Assembly (NCBI GenBank): GCA_041650255.1
Contig: JBAZLL010000003.1
Coordinates: 62,001 to 126,000 of the forward strand
Length of the DNA: 64,000 bases
Direction of reading: 5' to 3'
Source: 1-14-0-10-45-29 sp041650255
Lineage (GTDB): Archaea > Micrarchaeota > Micrarchaeia > Anstonellales > Anstonellaceae
Shown: positions 7,686 to 17,189 of the stretch, piece after piece
How positions within the stretch are numbered: the first letter of the stretch is position 1
Layout: every line of letters begins with the position of its first letter
Notes under the pieces: generated by a model
Databases searched by the model: none
The model's input: only the letters and a program-made list of their open reading frames with translations
Told to the model about the DNA's origin: nothing
Translations under genes and position numbers: made by a program

Positions 7686-7950
7686 AAAAATAAGTAAAAA
7701 TTACATTAAGTTAATATATGTTGCACCTAAAAGTGGGCAATGTGATGTACAAACGGCGTTGCATCGCCTGTATTTGTGCTCAAAATGGAGGATAAGGTTG
7801 TAAATGTTATAAAAGTCTGGTTAAATGAACACAGAACCAAAACAACAATCAACGTAAGCTCTCTCGTAGGAGCGTTTTAGAAAAAGTCATATTAACAATT
7901 CAGCACCGTTTGCAAATATCAAAAAATGGATAAAGGAGGCACAGAAGGAG
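7686..7950. other. Intergenic region with possible small ORF and SD leader
   Basis: 265 bp without a clear gene. An ORF runs on the plus strand from GTG 7776 or ATG 7785 to TAG 7880, coding about 31-34 residues with ordinary amphipathic composition (NVIKVWLNEHR). It has no obvious ribosome site and may be a relic. The last 30 bp are the GGAGG-containing leader of the next gene. Confidence 0.3.
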
Positions 7951-8322
7951 ATGGCATCATCAAAGAAAAAAGGTGCAGTTAAAAAATCAAAGGCACCCGC
8001 TCCCAAAAAGTCTAAGGTCGCAAAGGCTAAACCGCACAAATCTGCGCCAAAAAGCTCTGTATCCGAGCCAATGCCGCTAAGGCGGGTTTCACAAAGTGTG
8101 CAGGCATCTCTGAACGAGATTAAGAGCGAGCTAAACCTTGCTCCGGCATACGCCCCTCAAGAAGTAGGTGCAAAAAAACCTCCAATGGTATTGGACAAAG
8201 TGTACTTGCAGTCCATGTCCTTTGAAATGGCTTCAATGCGCCAGGCACTTGATAGAATCGGGCGACAGCTTGACAAGCTTGAAAGAGAGCTTTCCGCGCA
8301 CAGGCAGGCCGGCGACGAATAA
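7951..8322 (+). CDS. Lys/Ala-rich basic protein with C-terminal coiled coil
   Basis: 123 residues. The first 50 are Lys/Ala/Ser/Pro-rich (KKKGAVKKSK, PKKSKVAKAKPHK), like a disordered nucleic-acid-binding tail. Residues 85-118 form a heptad coiled coil (SFEMASMRQALDRIGRQLDK). That helix resembles the coiled coil of the winged-helix protein at 4597-5046 (E-L/M-ASM...R-x-x-LD-x-x-E). Two purine-rich sites, GGAGG at 7935-7939 and AAGGAG abutting the ATG, could serve as SD. The function is unknown. Confidence 0.6.
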   Translation: MASSKKKGAVKKSKAPAPKKSKVAKAKPHKSAPKSSVSEPMPLRRVSQSVQASLNEIKSELNLAPAYAPQEVGAKKPPMVLDKVYLQSMSFEMASMRQALDRIGRQLDKLERELSAHRQAGDE

Positions 8323-8540
8323 ATTTCTTTTTTATTATTATTCTAATTTTTCTTCCCCAGTTTTTCTTCAAACCTTTTCTTTCAACCTCTTTCTTCAAGC
8401 CCTTTCTTCTTTCAACATTTTCATCCAACTCTTCTTTCAACTTTTTCTTTTACATTACTTTTCGCTTTTTCTTTTCTTGCTTTCTCCTCATTCAATCTTT
8501 CTGTGTTCCCTATAAAAATTTCAGCTCTCTTACACAAGCA
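8323..8540 (+). other. Pyrimidine-rich intergenic tract
   Basis: 218 bp made almost wholly of CTTTCTT-like sequence on the plus strand. It contains many T runs fit for termination and no convincing gene. Confidence 0.4.
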
Positions 8541-9557
8541 ATGGACAAAAATTTGTGCATGCGCCTAAACAACACCCTTTACGGGCTGGACGTGCTCGGC
8601 GGCGAAATAAACTATATTTCGCACGCGCACACGGACCACTCCTATGCCCTAAAAGCAAAAGCGCCGATTTTTTGCTCGGACATAACCTCGCAAATTCTGG
8701 GCATTGAATATAATGAAAATGAAAAAATAAAAGAAAAAACCGAACACTTGGAATCAAACTCAAAAAAACAAAAATCCGCCCCGGTCCGAATCCCCATTCC
8801 AAAAAATTTCAAATTCGCCGATGCAGGGCACATTTTGGGCTCAACACAGCTTGAGGCGCAAACCGACGAATTTGGCAAGCTTGTATATACCGGCGACTTC
8901 AAATTGCGCGACGGGCTAACGCTAAAATCCGCAAAAGTGCTTGAGTGCGACACTCTCATTTGTGAATGCACTTACGGCACTCCCGAAGCAAAATTTCCAA
9001 AACCTGAGGAAGTTTATGAAAATATGCAAAAATGGAGCAAACAAAATTCAAATTCAATACAGCTTTGGGGCGGCTATTCCACAGGAAAGGCGCAAGAGCT
9101 CATAAAATTTCTAAATGATTACACAAATACAACTCCAATCGTCCCGCCGCAAATATCTCAAATTTGCGCCCATTACAAGCGCAATGGCGTAAAGCTTGAA
9201 TGGCTGGATTCCACTTCATCAGAAGCGCAAGAGCAGATGCGCTGTGCATTCTGCGCGGTCTTTCCACCGCACCAGCTAAACAAAAAATTTGCATGGCAAA
9301 TCGCATCCGCGCACAAACGCACCACAAAAGTCGCAGTTGCAACGGGCTGGACCGGCTTTAGAAAAATTTCTGCCGATGCGAGTTTTCCTCTTTCGGATCA
9401 TGCCGACTTTGGCGAAATTTACGACTATGCCCTTTCAAGCAATGCAAAAAAAGTATTTCTCGTGCACGGAGAAAATACATATACTGCAAAAAAACTAAAA
9501 GAAAAAGGAATTAACGCGTTTGCAATCGACCAGATTCAAAAAGAAATCCGAGAATAA
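8541..9557 (+). CDS. Metallo-beta-lactamase exonuclease/RNase-like protein (COG1236-like)
   Basis: 338 residues. The zinc ligands are intact: HAHTDH at 28-33, AGHILGST, the Asp of YTGDF and the His of SDHADF near the C-terminus, with a final LVHGE. ECTYGTPEAKFP is typical of the mRNA 3'-end processing/Artemis-like branch. The inserted beta-CASP domain looks very short, since family members usually exceed 400 residues. It probably acts on RNA or DNA in the cytosol. The gene stands alone and is followed by short AT-rich tandem repeats. Confidence 0.8.
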   Translation: MDKNLCMRLNNTLYGLDVLGGEINYISHAHTDHSYALKAKAPIFCSDITSQILGIEYNENEKIKEKTEHLESNSKKQKSAPVRIPIPKNFKFADAGHILGSTQLEAQTDEFGKLVYTGDFKLRDGLTLKSAKVLECDTLICECTYGTPEAKFPKPEEVYENMQKWSKQNSNSIQLWGGYSTGKAQELIKFLNDYTNTTPIVPPQISQICAHYKRNGVKLEWLDSTSSEAQEQMRCAFCAVFPPHQLNKKFAWQIASAHKRTTKVAVATGWTGFRKISADASFPLSDHADFGEIYDYALSSNAKKVFLVHGENTYTAKKLKEKGINAFAIDQIQKEIRE

Positions 9558-9604
9558 TTTGCGAATCAAAATCAGTCTGCGAAACAAAAACCAAAAAAAA
9601 AATT

Positions 9605-9660
9605 AGAATAAAATAACTAAAATAAAACAATTAAAATAAAATAACTAAAATAAAATAATT
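9605..9660 (+). repeat. 28-bp AT-rich tandem repeat
   Basis: Two near-identical copies of an A/T unit (AATAAAATAACTAAAATAAA core) lie between convergent genes. Just before them, at 9560 and 9578, TGCGAA-x-CAAAA is also duplicated. Confidence 0.6.
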
Positions 9661-9668
9661 TTAGGCAT

Positions 9669-9983
9669 TTATCTTGGCTCTGCATCCGGGCAGAATTTTC
9701 TGAACGCCTCATAATGCATATCGTTTAGTCCTACTGCCATGTCATGCACTTGTCCAAGCTGGTCATACATCTTGAGTATCACGCTCACTTTTCCAAGCGG
9801 CAATTCCGAGACTTTTTCAATTTTTTTCACATAGCTAAACGGCGAGCGAATGAGCTTTCCATTGTATTTTACGACAATTCCGCCTTCGCATACATATATC
9901 GTCCCGTTTTGCTCAAATCCATCTTCATATATTGGATATGATTGAGAAACCATTCCAAAAATGCTGTCTTTCTGACTTGCCAT
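9669..9983 (-). CDS. Hypothetical small protein
   Basis: 104 residues from ATG 9983, preceded by GAGGGG. An upstream in-frame ATG at 10058 would overlap the promoter, so it was not used. The sequence alternates short strands (TIYVCEGGIVVKYNGKLI, SPFSYVKKIEKV, KVSVILKMYD) and ends in a helix with FRKFCPDAEPR. This is compatible with a PH-like beta fold, but no family was recognised. It is divergent from the class III signal peptide gene and shares its TATA region. Confidence 0.55.
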   Translation of the reverse strand: MASQKDSIFGMVSQSYPIYEDGFEQNGTIYVCEGGIVVKYNGKLIRSPFSYVKKIEKVSELPLGKVSVILKMYDQLGQVHDMAVGLNDMHYEAFRKFCPDAEPR

Positions 9984-10038
9984 CAAAATCAACCCCTCAT
10001 AATCAGTAAAATATGCCAATTCACTTACAATCCTCAAA

Positions 10039-10046
10039 TTTATATA
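10039..10046. promoter_or_regulatory. TATA box TTTATATA
   Basis: It is centred 25 bp before ATG 10068, implying a leaderless mRNA for the Cys-rich gene. On the minus strand it lies about 60 bp before the start at 9983, which has its own SD. Confidence 0.6.
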
Positions 10047-10067
10047 GATTAAGCTCATCGCTTTAGC

Positions 10068-11711
10068 ATGGCAAAAAAGGCTCAGTCCTCAACAGAATAT
10101 CTTGCCACCTACGGGTGGGCTATGTTATTGCTCGTGCTTGTCGTCGCATTTTTGGTCGGCTCGGGCATTTTCAATCCTTCAAAATTTGCAAATGAGGAAT
10201 GCACAATACAACCGAATTTGCCCTGCACTGATTATTACGTCGCCGCATACGAAGGAAGAAGTGCATTAGATTTGTCCTTTAATGTTACAAACACCATGGG
10301 CTTTCCGATTGCAATAGTTGGCTATTCGGTTGAAGTGGATAAAATAGAAACCGTCAAATGCAATGAAGCATCATGCGGCTATTTCCTAAAGCAGGGCGAT
10401 TCGGCAGTAATAAACATGAACGATTTTCCCGCCGGATACGACTATACTGAAACCGATTTTGCAAAATTAAAAATAAATATCAAATTCAAAAACTGCAAAG
10501 GAATCGGCTCAACAAAATGCCTGTCCGATGCAACAATTCCAACTTACGAAACCGCCGGAAGAATAAACACTTACCCACGCGGGGTTCCAAGTGGCGGTGT
10601 AATCACACCCTCCTGCAATCTCGGAGCTCGAAGATGTATTGGCAATGTTGTACAAGCGTGCGCAGGCTACGTTCCAAACACATATTGGAAATCAATGGAA
10701 GATTGCGAACTCTCAAATAAAGTTTGCAAAGTGGAGAACGGAATTGCCGCATGCTATGGTAAAGAGGACAACGCATGTGAAGCCGACGAATCAAAATGCT
10801 ATGACAAAACCTACCGAGTCCCGTGCGATGGCGCCACGAACACTTGGGTGGATGTAGGCAGTCTCGGATTGGACAGCCAATGCCCAATGGGTATTTGCAA
10901 AGATATCACGACCTCTGATGGAAAACGCGGCACGCAGTGTGTTCCGGAATGTGATTCATCCTACAAGCCAAATTGCGTTGGAAGCGTTTCTTACACCTGC
11001 AACATGATGGCAGAGCGAATCACCTCCACCGATTGTGCCCTGACTCCCAATGGAGTTTGTGATGAAAACAGCGGAACATGCAAAGTGCAAGTGCACGTGG
11101 ATCTATGCGATGCTGACCATCTCGGAGAGAGAAAATGCAAAGGGGATATAGCTCAAGTATGCTCAGTAGAATGCTCCGGCATGGGACAGCCATTATGGTG
11201 CGACAAGGAGAACTGTGCGCAAAAGGGCGAAACATGCAATAACGGACTTTGCATAGCGGTTGTTCCCGAGGCATGCGAGCCTAATCAGGTGGGTTCAACA
11301 AGATGCAACAGCAAGGGAGATATAGAAAAATGTCTCTTATCCGGTACGTCGTTTGCCTGGTTGTCTGAAGACAAATGCTCTTCAAGAGGTGAAATATGCG
11401 TTGTTGGCAATCCTTGCGTTTGCCAAGAAGTCTGCGAACCCGGAAAATCGCGTTGCAAGGACGGCACCATACAAACATGCGGCACGGATAAAAAATGGGC
11501 TGAAGTTCAAGTCTGCGATTATTATTGCACATTAAAGGTCGATAATCCGGTTTGTGTGGAATGTATATACGCAACCCATTCAAGATGTGATCCCAATGAT
11601 ATCACCAAGCTTATTCATTGCGGTGCGGACTACACATGGAAAACCGGCACAACCGAACAGTGCAAAAACCTCTGTGTTTTCGACAGCCTCGATATGATGC
11701 ACTGCGAATAA
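10068..11711 (+). CDS. Type IV pilin-like (class III signal peptide) Cys-rich repeat protein
   Basis: 547 residues. The N-terminus has basic residues, then QSSTEYLATYGWA and a long hydrophobic stretch: the archaeal class III signal peptide cut by a prepilin peptidase, leaving a pilin-like helix. A beta-rich domain (residues 45-175) follows. About seven Cys-rich modules of 45-55 residues then reach the C-terminus, with the pattern C...[RK]C-x-G-x-[IV]-x-x-C...W...C (for example KSRCKDGTIQTC). It could be a pilus-tip or surface adhesin. The same module type occurs in the gene at the left edge. Confidence 0.8.
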   Translation: MAKKAQSSTEYLATYGWAMLLLVLVVAFLVGSGIFNPSKFANEECTIQPNLPCTDYYVAAYEGRSALDLSFNVTNTMGFPIAIVGYSVEVDKIETVKCNEASCGYFLKQGDSAVINMNDFPAGYDYTETDFAKLKINIKFKNCKGIGSTKCLSDATIPTYETAGRINTYPRGVPSGGVITPSCNLGARRCIGNVVQACAGYVPNTYWKSMEDCELSNKVCKVENGIAACYGKEDNACEADESKCYDKTYRVPCDGATNTWVDVGSLGLDSQCPMGICKDITTSDGKRGTQCVPECDSSYKPNCVGSVSYTCNMMAERITSTDCALTPNGVCDENSGTCKVQVHVDLCDADHLGERKCKGDIAQVCSVECSGMGQPLWCDKENCAQKGETCNNGLCIAVVPEACEPNQVGSTRCNSKGDIEKCLLSGTSFAWLSEDKCSSRGEICVVGNPCVCQEVCEPGKSRCKDGTIQTCGTDKKWAEVQVCDYYCTLKVDNPVCVECIYATHSRCDPNDITKLIHCGADYTWKTGTTEQCKNLCVFDSLDMMHCE

Positions 11712-11794
11712 TCTTTTCTCTTTCCTTTACTTACTTTTTTAAACTGTTTTCGCCTAATGTGCTACGGGTAAAAAGAAGGTTGGCGGTAGATAAA

Positions 11795-14700
11795 TTGTAT
11801 TACATAAGCAACATAAAATTCAAAGGCTTCAAATCATTCAAGAATGCGCAGGCACAATTTCCACAGGGCTTTGTGGCACTCGCGGGCCCAAACGGCTCGG
11901 GTAAATCAAATGTCGCCGACGCAATTCGTTTTTGTTTCGGAGAAATGGGCACAAAGGCAATTCGTGTCCGCCGCGCATCCGAACTAGTTAATCTCAATTC
12001 AACTCACGGCGAAGTGACAATCGTAATACAGCACTCAAAAGAGCAAGACAAAAAATTTGAAATAAACCGAACCATTAGCGCCGATGGAAAAACAGGATAC
12101 AAGCTCAACGGAAAAAGCATGACTCGCACAAACGTGCTTGAGGCATTGCGCCCCCACGGTCTTGAAGTCGGCACCCACAACATAATCGCGCAGGGACAAG
12201 TACAGCAAATAGTTGAAATGAATCCAAAGGACAGGCGCGCAATCATTGACCAGGCTGCCGGAATATCCGAATTTGACGACAAGAAAAAAGAGGCATTGGG
12301 CGAGCTTTCAAAAGTTGAGGCAAAAATTTCAGAGGCAAAAATCGTATTGGCGGAACGCGGTGCCTATCTTCTTGAATTGGAAAAAGAAAAAAATGCCGCC
12401 CTCTCGTATCAGGACGCAAAAACACTTCTTGAGCGCTCCCGTGCAACATTGCTTGGAATTGAATATACAAAACTCAACAACCAATTTGACGAACTTCTAA
12501 AATCAAAGGGCGAACTTGCAACTCAAATCGGCGCCCTTGACGAATCCCTCTCAAAGCTTTCAAAATCAAAAGAGGAGCTTGAGGCAAAGCGAAAAGAGCT
12601 TGCGGACAAGATGAGCCAAGGCGGACAGAAAGAGAGCCTTGTAAGCCAAATACAAGAGGCAAAAGTGCAAATCGCACAGCATCAAACTCTCATAACTCAA
12701 AAGCAGGAATCAATAAAGGATTTTGAAACCCAGCTTGCGACTCTGGCTCAAAAGAAAATGGATTTTGGTCGCCAGCTTGCTTCCACAAACGCACAGCTAA
12801 AACAAAAAGAGCAATATCTCATTACCCTAAAAAAAGAACTTGAACAGGCAAAGTTAAACGCGGGCATTTCGGAAGACGACACCACCCACTCATCGGGAAT
12901 TGACAAATTAAACGAAGAGCTTTCGGATGTTCGCGCGAATAAAGCTTCTACAATAGCAAAATGCGAAGGAATACAGGCGCTAATTGAGCACAAGGGCTCG
13001 CTGGCAAAAGAAACAGCCGCCGAGCTTGAGAAGCTCTCATCAACAAAAGGCTCGGACGAGCTTGAAAAAATGTCTGATGAAATAAAAGAATTAAATTCGC
13101 AGCTCACATCTCTTTTTGACAAGGAAAAGAAATTCAACCGCGACATTCCCGATTTGGATAGAAAGCTTCTTGAGGCAAAAGAGCGCGTTGCCGCATTGCG
13201 CGGTTCAGCCTCCCCGGTCGCAAGAAATCCCGCCCTTCTCACCGTACACGCTCTAAAGGAAGCGAAAATGGGCGGAATATATGGTCTTGTATCCGAACTC
13301 ATCAGCCTTGATGAAGAATATCAGCAGGCAGTTGAAGCATCCGCCGGCGGGCGCCTAAACTATGTAGTGGTGGATTCGCTTGATACAGCCGACACAATAA
13401 TTAAAAAATTAAAATCAGAAAAATCCGGAAGATGCTCATTCATTCCGCTTGACAAAATAATAATCGGGCGAAGTGCAAGCGAAAAATTGCCCCCAAGCGC
13501 TCTTGGGCGCATGATTGATTTCATCAAATATTCACCGGAGCTTGATAATGCAATGCGCTATGTCTTTGAGGACACGCTTCTTGTGAACGACGTTTCAACC
13601 GCGAAAAAAATCGGAATAGGCACATGGAGAATGGTGACACTCGGCGGCGAATTGCTTGAGCGCTCCGGAGTGATAAGTGGAGGAACAAACCGTTCAAGCC
13701 TGATGGCACGCTCTTCATTGCAAAAGGCGGAATCCGATGTGGATTCAATAAAATCCGAGCGCGATGCTCTCTACTCGGACCTTTATTCCGTGCGCGACGA
13801 AATGCAAAAATTGCGAAAAGAGCGAGCATCTGCCGAGCTTAAGCTTCGCACAAAAGAGGCGGAGCTTGGCGCCGGCGCAGACAGGCAGGCACGCACCCAA
13901 AAACTCAAAGAATCGCTTTTGGCGCATAACCAAGAGCTTGAAAAACAAAAATCCTCATTGCAGGAACTAACTTCCTCCATTCGCGAGCTTGAGAAAAAAG
14001 AACAATCACTTCTAAGCTCTCTTTGCGCGACAAAAGAAATGCAAGCAAAGCAAAAAGAAGAGTCCAAGAAAAAAGCCGGAGACAGCCAGAAAAAATACGA
14101 GGACGTTTTGGAAAAGCATTCTCAATTCCTCACAGACATAGACTCAAAGAAGCAGGAGTCAAACCTTTTGCAAACCCAAATAGACGAATCCGCACAAGAA
14201 CATTCCCGCGTTTTGGCTTCTCTTGAAGAATGCAAAAAACAAATAAAATCCAGCGAATCCGGCTTGAAGAAATCCGAATCCGAGCTTGCGAAATTTGAGC
14301 AGGCATTGCAGGAAGTCAGCGCTACCGTGAAAAAATATTATGCAAAAATGCAATCATTGCAGTCCGAGCTTGACACACTTGGTGCACAGGAAGGCAAGGC
14401 AAAATTTGAGCGCGATGCACTCGTGCGAACGCAAAACGAGGTAAATATAAAACACGCAACCATTGAGACAAAACTTGTGGATGTAAAGGCGGAATGGGAA
14501 AAATATGCAAGCGTGCAGGCATTTGACAATATTTCAAAATCCGAGCTTGAGCAAAACATCAAATCTTCCGAGGCAAAAATGAACGAGCTTGGCATGGTCA
14601 ATCTAAAGGCGCCCCAGCTTTATGACGAGAAAAAAGCCGAGCTTGAGGGAATCGGGCAAAAGGTCGGCACACTACAAAACGAGAAAGAGGCAGTTCTTTC

Positions 14701-15238
14701 GCTCATAGAAGAAATAGAAACAAAGAAATTGCGATTGTTTAATGAAACATTTAGCGCGGTGAATACTCAATTCAAGAAACTGTTTGCAATGGTGTTCAAA
14801 GGCGAAGGCACTCTTATGCTTGACGATCCATCAAACCCGCTTGATTCCGGGCTTGGAATGCGCGTGCGCGGAATACATGACAAACGTGACAAATATCTGG
14901 AGTCAATGTCCGGAGGCGAGAAAACCCTTCTCGCACTTATGTTAATCTTCTCATTGCAGATGAAAAAGAGCGCCCCCTTCTACATTCTGGATGAGGCGGA
15001 GGCCGCTCTTGACAAGGTGAACGCCTCCAAAATGGCGGACTTTATCCGCCAGATGAGCAAGGGCTCGCAATTCATAACTATCACTCACAACGACGCAATT
15101 CTCTCTGCCGCGGATGTTGTACTCGGAGTAGCGCGCGATGAGAACGGCTCTCGCATTGTCGGAGTGCAACTAAGCCACGGTTCGCAATTTGTAAAAAAAG
15201 AATCTCCAATCACGGAATCTGCAAATCCGATGTCTTAG
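11795..15238 (+). CDS. smc: Chromosome segregation ATPase SMC
   Basis: About 1147 residues starting at TTG 11795, which gives the usual N-terminus YYISNIKFKGFKSF. Upstream in-frame sequence overlaps the previous gene and is not SMC-like. Walker A GPNGSGKSN lies at about 31-39 and is followed by a long coiled coil. The hinge lies around 490-640 (MGGIYGLVSELI, AGGRLNYVVVD). After the return coiled coil come the signature SMSGGEKTLLALML near 1039 and Walker B YILDEAEAALD near 1062. It condenses and segregates DNA as a homodimer. No scpA/scpB is adjacent. Confidence 0.97.
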   Translation: MYYISNIKFKGFKSFKNAQAQFPQGFVALAGPNGSGKSNVADAIRFCFGEMGTKAIRVRRASELVNLNSTHGEVTIVIQHSKEQDKKFEINRTISADGKTGYKLNGKSMTRTNVLEALRPHGLEVGTHNIIAQGQVQQIVEMNPKDRRAIIDQAAGISEFDDKKKEALGELSKVEAKISEAKIVLAERGAYLLELEKEKNAALSYQDAKTLLERSRATLLGIEYTKLNNQFDELLKSKGELATQIGALDESLSKLSKSKEELEAKRKELADKMSQGGQKESLVSQIQEAKVQIAQHQTLITQKQESIKDFETQLATLAQKKMDFGRQLASTNAQLKQKEQYLITLKKELEQAKLNAGISEDDTTHSSGIDKLNEELSDVRANKASTIAKCEGIQALIEHKGSLAKETAAELEKLSSTKGSDELEKMSDEIKELNSQLTSLFDKEKKFNRDIPDLDRKLLEAKERVAALRGSASPVARNPALLTVHALKEAKMGGIYGLVSELISLDEEYQQAVEASAGGRLNYVVVDSLDTADTIIKKLKSEKSGRCSFIPLDKIIIGRSASEKLPPSALGRMIDFIKYSPELDNAMRYVFEDTLLVNDVSTAKKIGIGTWRMVTLGGELLERSGVISGGTNRSSLMARSSLQKAESDVDSIKSERDALYSDLYSVRDEMQKLRKERASAELKLRTKEAELGAGADRQARTQKLKESLLAHNQELEKQKSSLQELTSSIRELEKKEQSLLSSLCATKEMQAKQKEESKKKAGDSQKKYEDVLEKHSQFLTDIDSKKQESNLLQTQIDESAQEHSRVLASLEECKKQIKSSESGLKKSESELAKFEQALQEVSATVKKYYAKMQSLQSELDTLGAQEGKAKFERDALVRTQNEVNIKHATIETKLVDVKAEWEKYASVQAFDNISKSELEQNIKSSEAKMNELGMVNLKAPQLYDEKKAELEGIGQKVGTLQNEKEAVLSLIEEIETKKLRLFNETFSAVNTQFKKLFAMVFKGEGTLMLDDPSNPLDSGLGMRVRGIHDKRDKYLESMSGGEKTLLALMLIFSLQMKKSAPFYILDEAEAALDKVNASKMADFIRQMSKGSQFITITHNDAILSAADVVLGVARDENGSRIVGVQLSHGSQFVKKESPITESANPMS

Positions 15239-15313
15239 AGATTGCAATCTGATTCATGCGTCCCTTTTTTGTTCGCAATTTCTTTCTTGGCTTTTTCCTA
15301 TTTTTTATGTCAA

Positions 15314-16498
15314 CTAATTTTTCCACCACTTAACTACCTGTGTGGAATTCATTGACGCATTAATTGAGTAAATTCCATCAGAGCTTGCATTGACATAAAT
15401 GCTTCCAACCTTGTCTGTTCGGTGCAAATTCGCGCCGGAAATAAGTATTCTCTGCAATGTTGTATTACTGGGCAGTCCAAGCTTGTTTGCTCCCACGCTT
15501 ATTACGACCTCTTTCGGGTCAATCTTATCATAAACAATTGACGGAGTCGGCCTTCCCTCTCCGTTCTTTCTCCATTTGTAAACTGCGCATTGAGAGTTTA
15601 TTTTTCCAACAATCGGCGCTTCGGTCTCCTGTGTCAAATCGCTTGGTAAAAACGCGCAGAATTTGCCCATATTTATTTTCAGCACAATTGAATTCGCTTC
15701 CGCATAATTTGCATATTCGCTTTCTTGCGGATTTAGCACCTCAATCTCAAGTACTCCGTGCACAATCGCATCCCCCGCTTTTGGATTTACTACGAATGCC
15801 TCCCGCTTTTGCAATATTTCCATCGCATCCAATGCAAAAAATGACGAAGGCAATTCCTTGGAAACCCACACTTCATACACTGCAAATCTTTTGAGAATCG
15901 CATCCAGCCCGCCCGTTTTTTGCTCGCTCCAGGAAGAAATCACAAGCGCATCAATCTCGTCAACTCCAAGCTCTTTGAGCGTGTCGGATAGATTTTGTGC
16001 ATTCTGTGCAAGCCCCGTGTCAATAAGCATTGTGTAATCGGCAGTCTTCACAAGTGTCGCATCCCCCATTCCCACATCCAAAAAGAGCATTTTGATAGTT
16101 CCTTGTGCCTTCGCGCTTGTTTCTGTTTCGTTTAACAAAATTTGAGATTCATTTTGCGCGGTTCCATTTGTATTTATTGTTCCATTGCCTGCGCTCGCAT
16201 TGCCGACAACGCTGGCATTAATCATACTTGCATTCAAGCTTTCATTTCCAACAGTTGTATTGCTCCCGATTACAGGCGTATTATTTTGTGTTTGCACAGG
16301 CGTTGTTTGAGTAGGTGTGGTTTGCACTGGTGTGGTTTGAGTAGGCGTAGTTTGTCCAATTGGCTTTCCAATAATCACATCGTCCGGATTTGCCCGTGTC
16401 GGGTCTATTCCCGGAGCGGGCGCACCATAAGGAAACAATGCGCATCCACAAAGCATAAACGAGGCAAGAAGAACTGCCGCAATTACAACCATTCTCAT
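15314..16498 (-). CDS. ComEC-like metallo-beta-lactamase lipoprotein lacking metal ligands
   Basis: About 394 residues from ATG 16498; a TATA-like TTTATTTTATG about 26 bp upstream fits a leaderless start. The lipobox is MLCGC. A TTPTQTTPVQ repeat and an Asn-rich linker follow. From about residue 130 there is a ComEC/Rec2-type MBL domain (MLFLDVGMGDATLV, TMLIDTG). The usual T-H-x-D-x-D-H stretch is replaced by ISSWSEQKTGG, so the metal site appears lost. The strands KFCAFLPSDLT and EVVISVGAN fit the fold. It is probably a catalytically inactive extracellular domain. Confidence 0.7.
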   Translation of the reverse strand: MRMVVIAAVLLASFMLCGCALFPYGAPAPGIDPTRANPDDVIIGKPIGQTTPTQTTPVQTTPTQTTPVQTQNNTPVIGSNTTVGNESLNASMINASVVGNASAGNGTINTNGTAQNESQILLNETETSAKAQGTIKMLFLDVGMGDATLVKTADYTMLIDTGLAQNAQNLSDTLKELGVDEIDALVISSWSEQKTGGLDAILKRFAVYEVWVSKELPSSFFALDAMEILQKREAFVVNPKAGDAIVHGVLEIEVLNPQESEYANYAEANSIVLKINMGKFCAFLPSDLTQETEAPIVGKINSQCAVYKWRKNGEGRPTPSIVYDKIDPKEVVISVGANKLGLPSNTTLQRILISGANLHRTDKVGSIYVNASSDGIYSINASMNSTQVVKWWKN

Positions 16499-16583
16499 AA
16501 GTGCAAAACAGAAGCATAAAATAAAAAGACAGCACACGCACTTTGCGCAAGCCATGCAGTAAAATACTCTTTCGCGATTTTTT

Positions 16584-17168
16584 CTATTTGCTCTGCGCCC
16601 TTAGCATCTCCGTTCGCGCAATCTCAAGCTGTCCGCGCGCAACATCCTGCTTTCTTTTAAAATTGGGCAATACGGAATTTGAAAATCTGATAACGGAAAT
16701 CTGTTCGTACAAATCCCCCATCAAATCAAAATAATATTCGGCTTCCTTTGTCCTTCCGGCTTTTAGCTCCTCCAAAATCTGCCTTCTAAACTCCCCTGTC
16801 GCATCGCAAAGCCCAAGCAAATACACCTGCGGGCTCACCTTTAATTTCTTATAATCGGGCAATGGCCAATGCTCAATAGCTGCAAGAAGCAATTTTGCCT
16901 CCACCACTTCCTGCCAAATCGGCGCAAGTAAATAATCCCATTTCTCATCCGATGCCGGAAGCTTTGCAAGCCCCTTATCCAGCGCCTCAAGCTCTTTTTT
17001 GGCAGATGCAATATCTCCATAATGAAGCATCTTTATCGCGGTAGCACACATTCTCACAAGCGGTCTGCTCTTTGAAATAATTTCATCATGCGCTTTCTCA
17101 TTTTTTTCAAGCATTTTTATTATTTCATCAATTCTCAATTCGTTTTTGCTTTTTTTCATGTGTGCCAT
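16584..17168 (-). CDS. Translin family protein
   Basis: 194 residues from ATG 17168. An ATG at 17183 is also possible, but the palindromic TATA at 17190-17200 sits about 27 bp from 17168. The all-helical sequence matches archaeal translin: LLAAIEHWPLP, SPQVYLLGLCDATGEFRR, EAEYYFDLMGDLYEQ, and a final RKQDVARGQLEIARTE. Translins form octameric rings that bind or cut single-stranded RNA/DNA. It is divergent from UMP kinase. Confidence 0.85.
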   Translation of the reverse strand: MAHMKKSKNELRIDEIIKMLEKNEKAHDEIISKSRPLVRMCATAIKMLHYGDIASAKKELEALDKGLAKLPASDEKWDYLLAPIWQEVVEAKLLLAAIEHWPLPDYKKLKVSPQVYLLGLCDATGEFRRQILEELKAGRTKEAEYYFDLMGDLYEQISVIRFSNSVLPNFKRKQDVARGQLEIARTEMLRAQSK

Positions 17169-17189
17169 AACAAAATCTATCATGCCCTT

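Noticed and set aside
12748..13302. 184-codon minus-strand open frame rich in Ser and Phe
   Set aside because: It is the antisense shadow of the SMC coiled coil.
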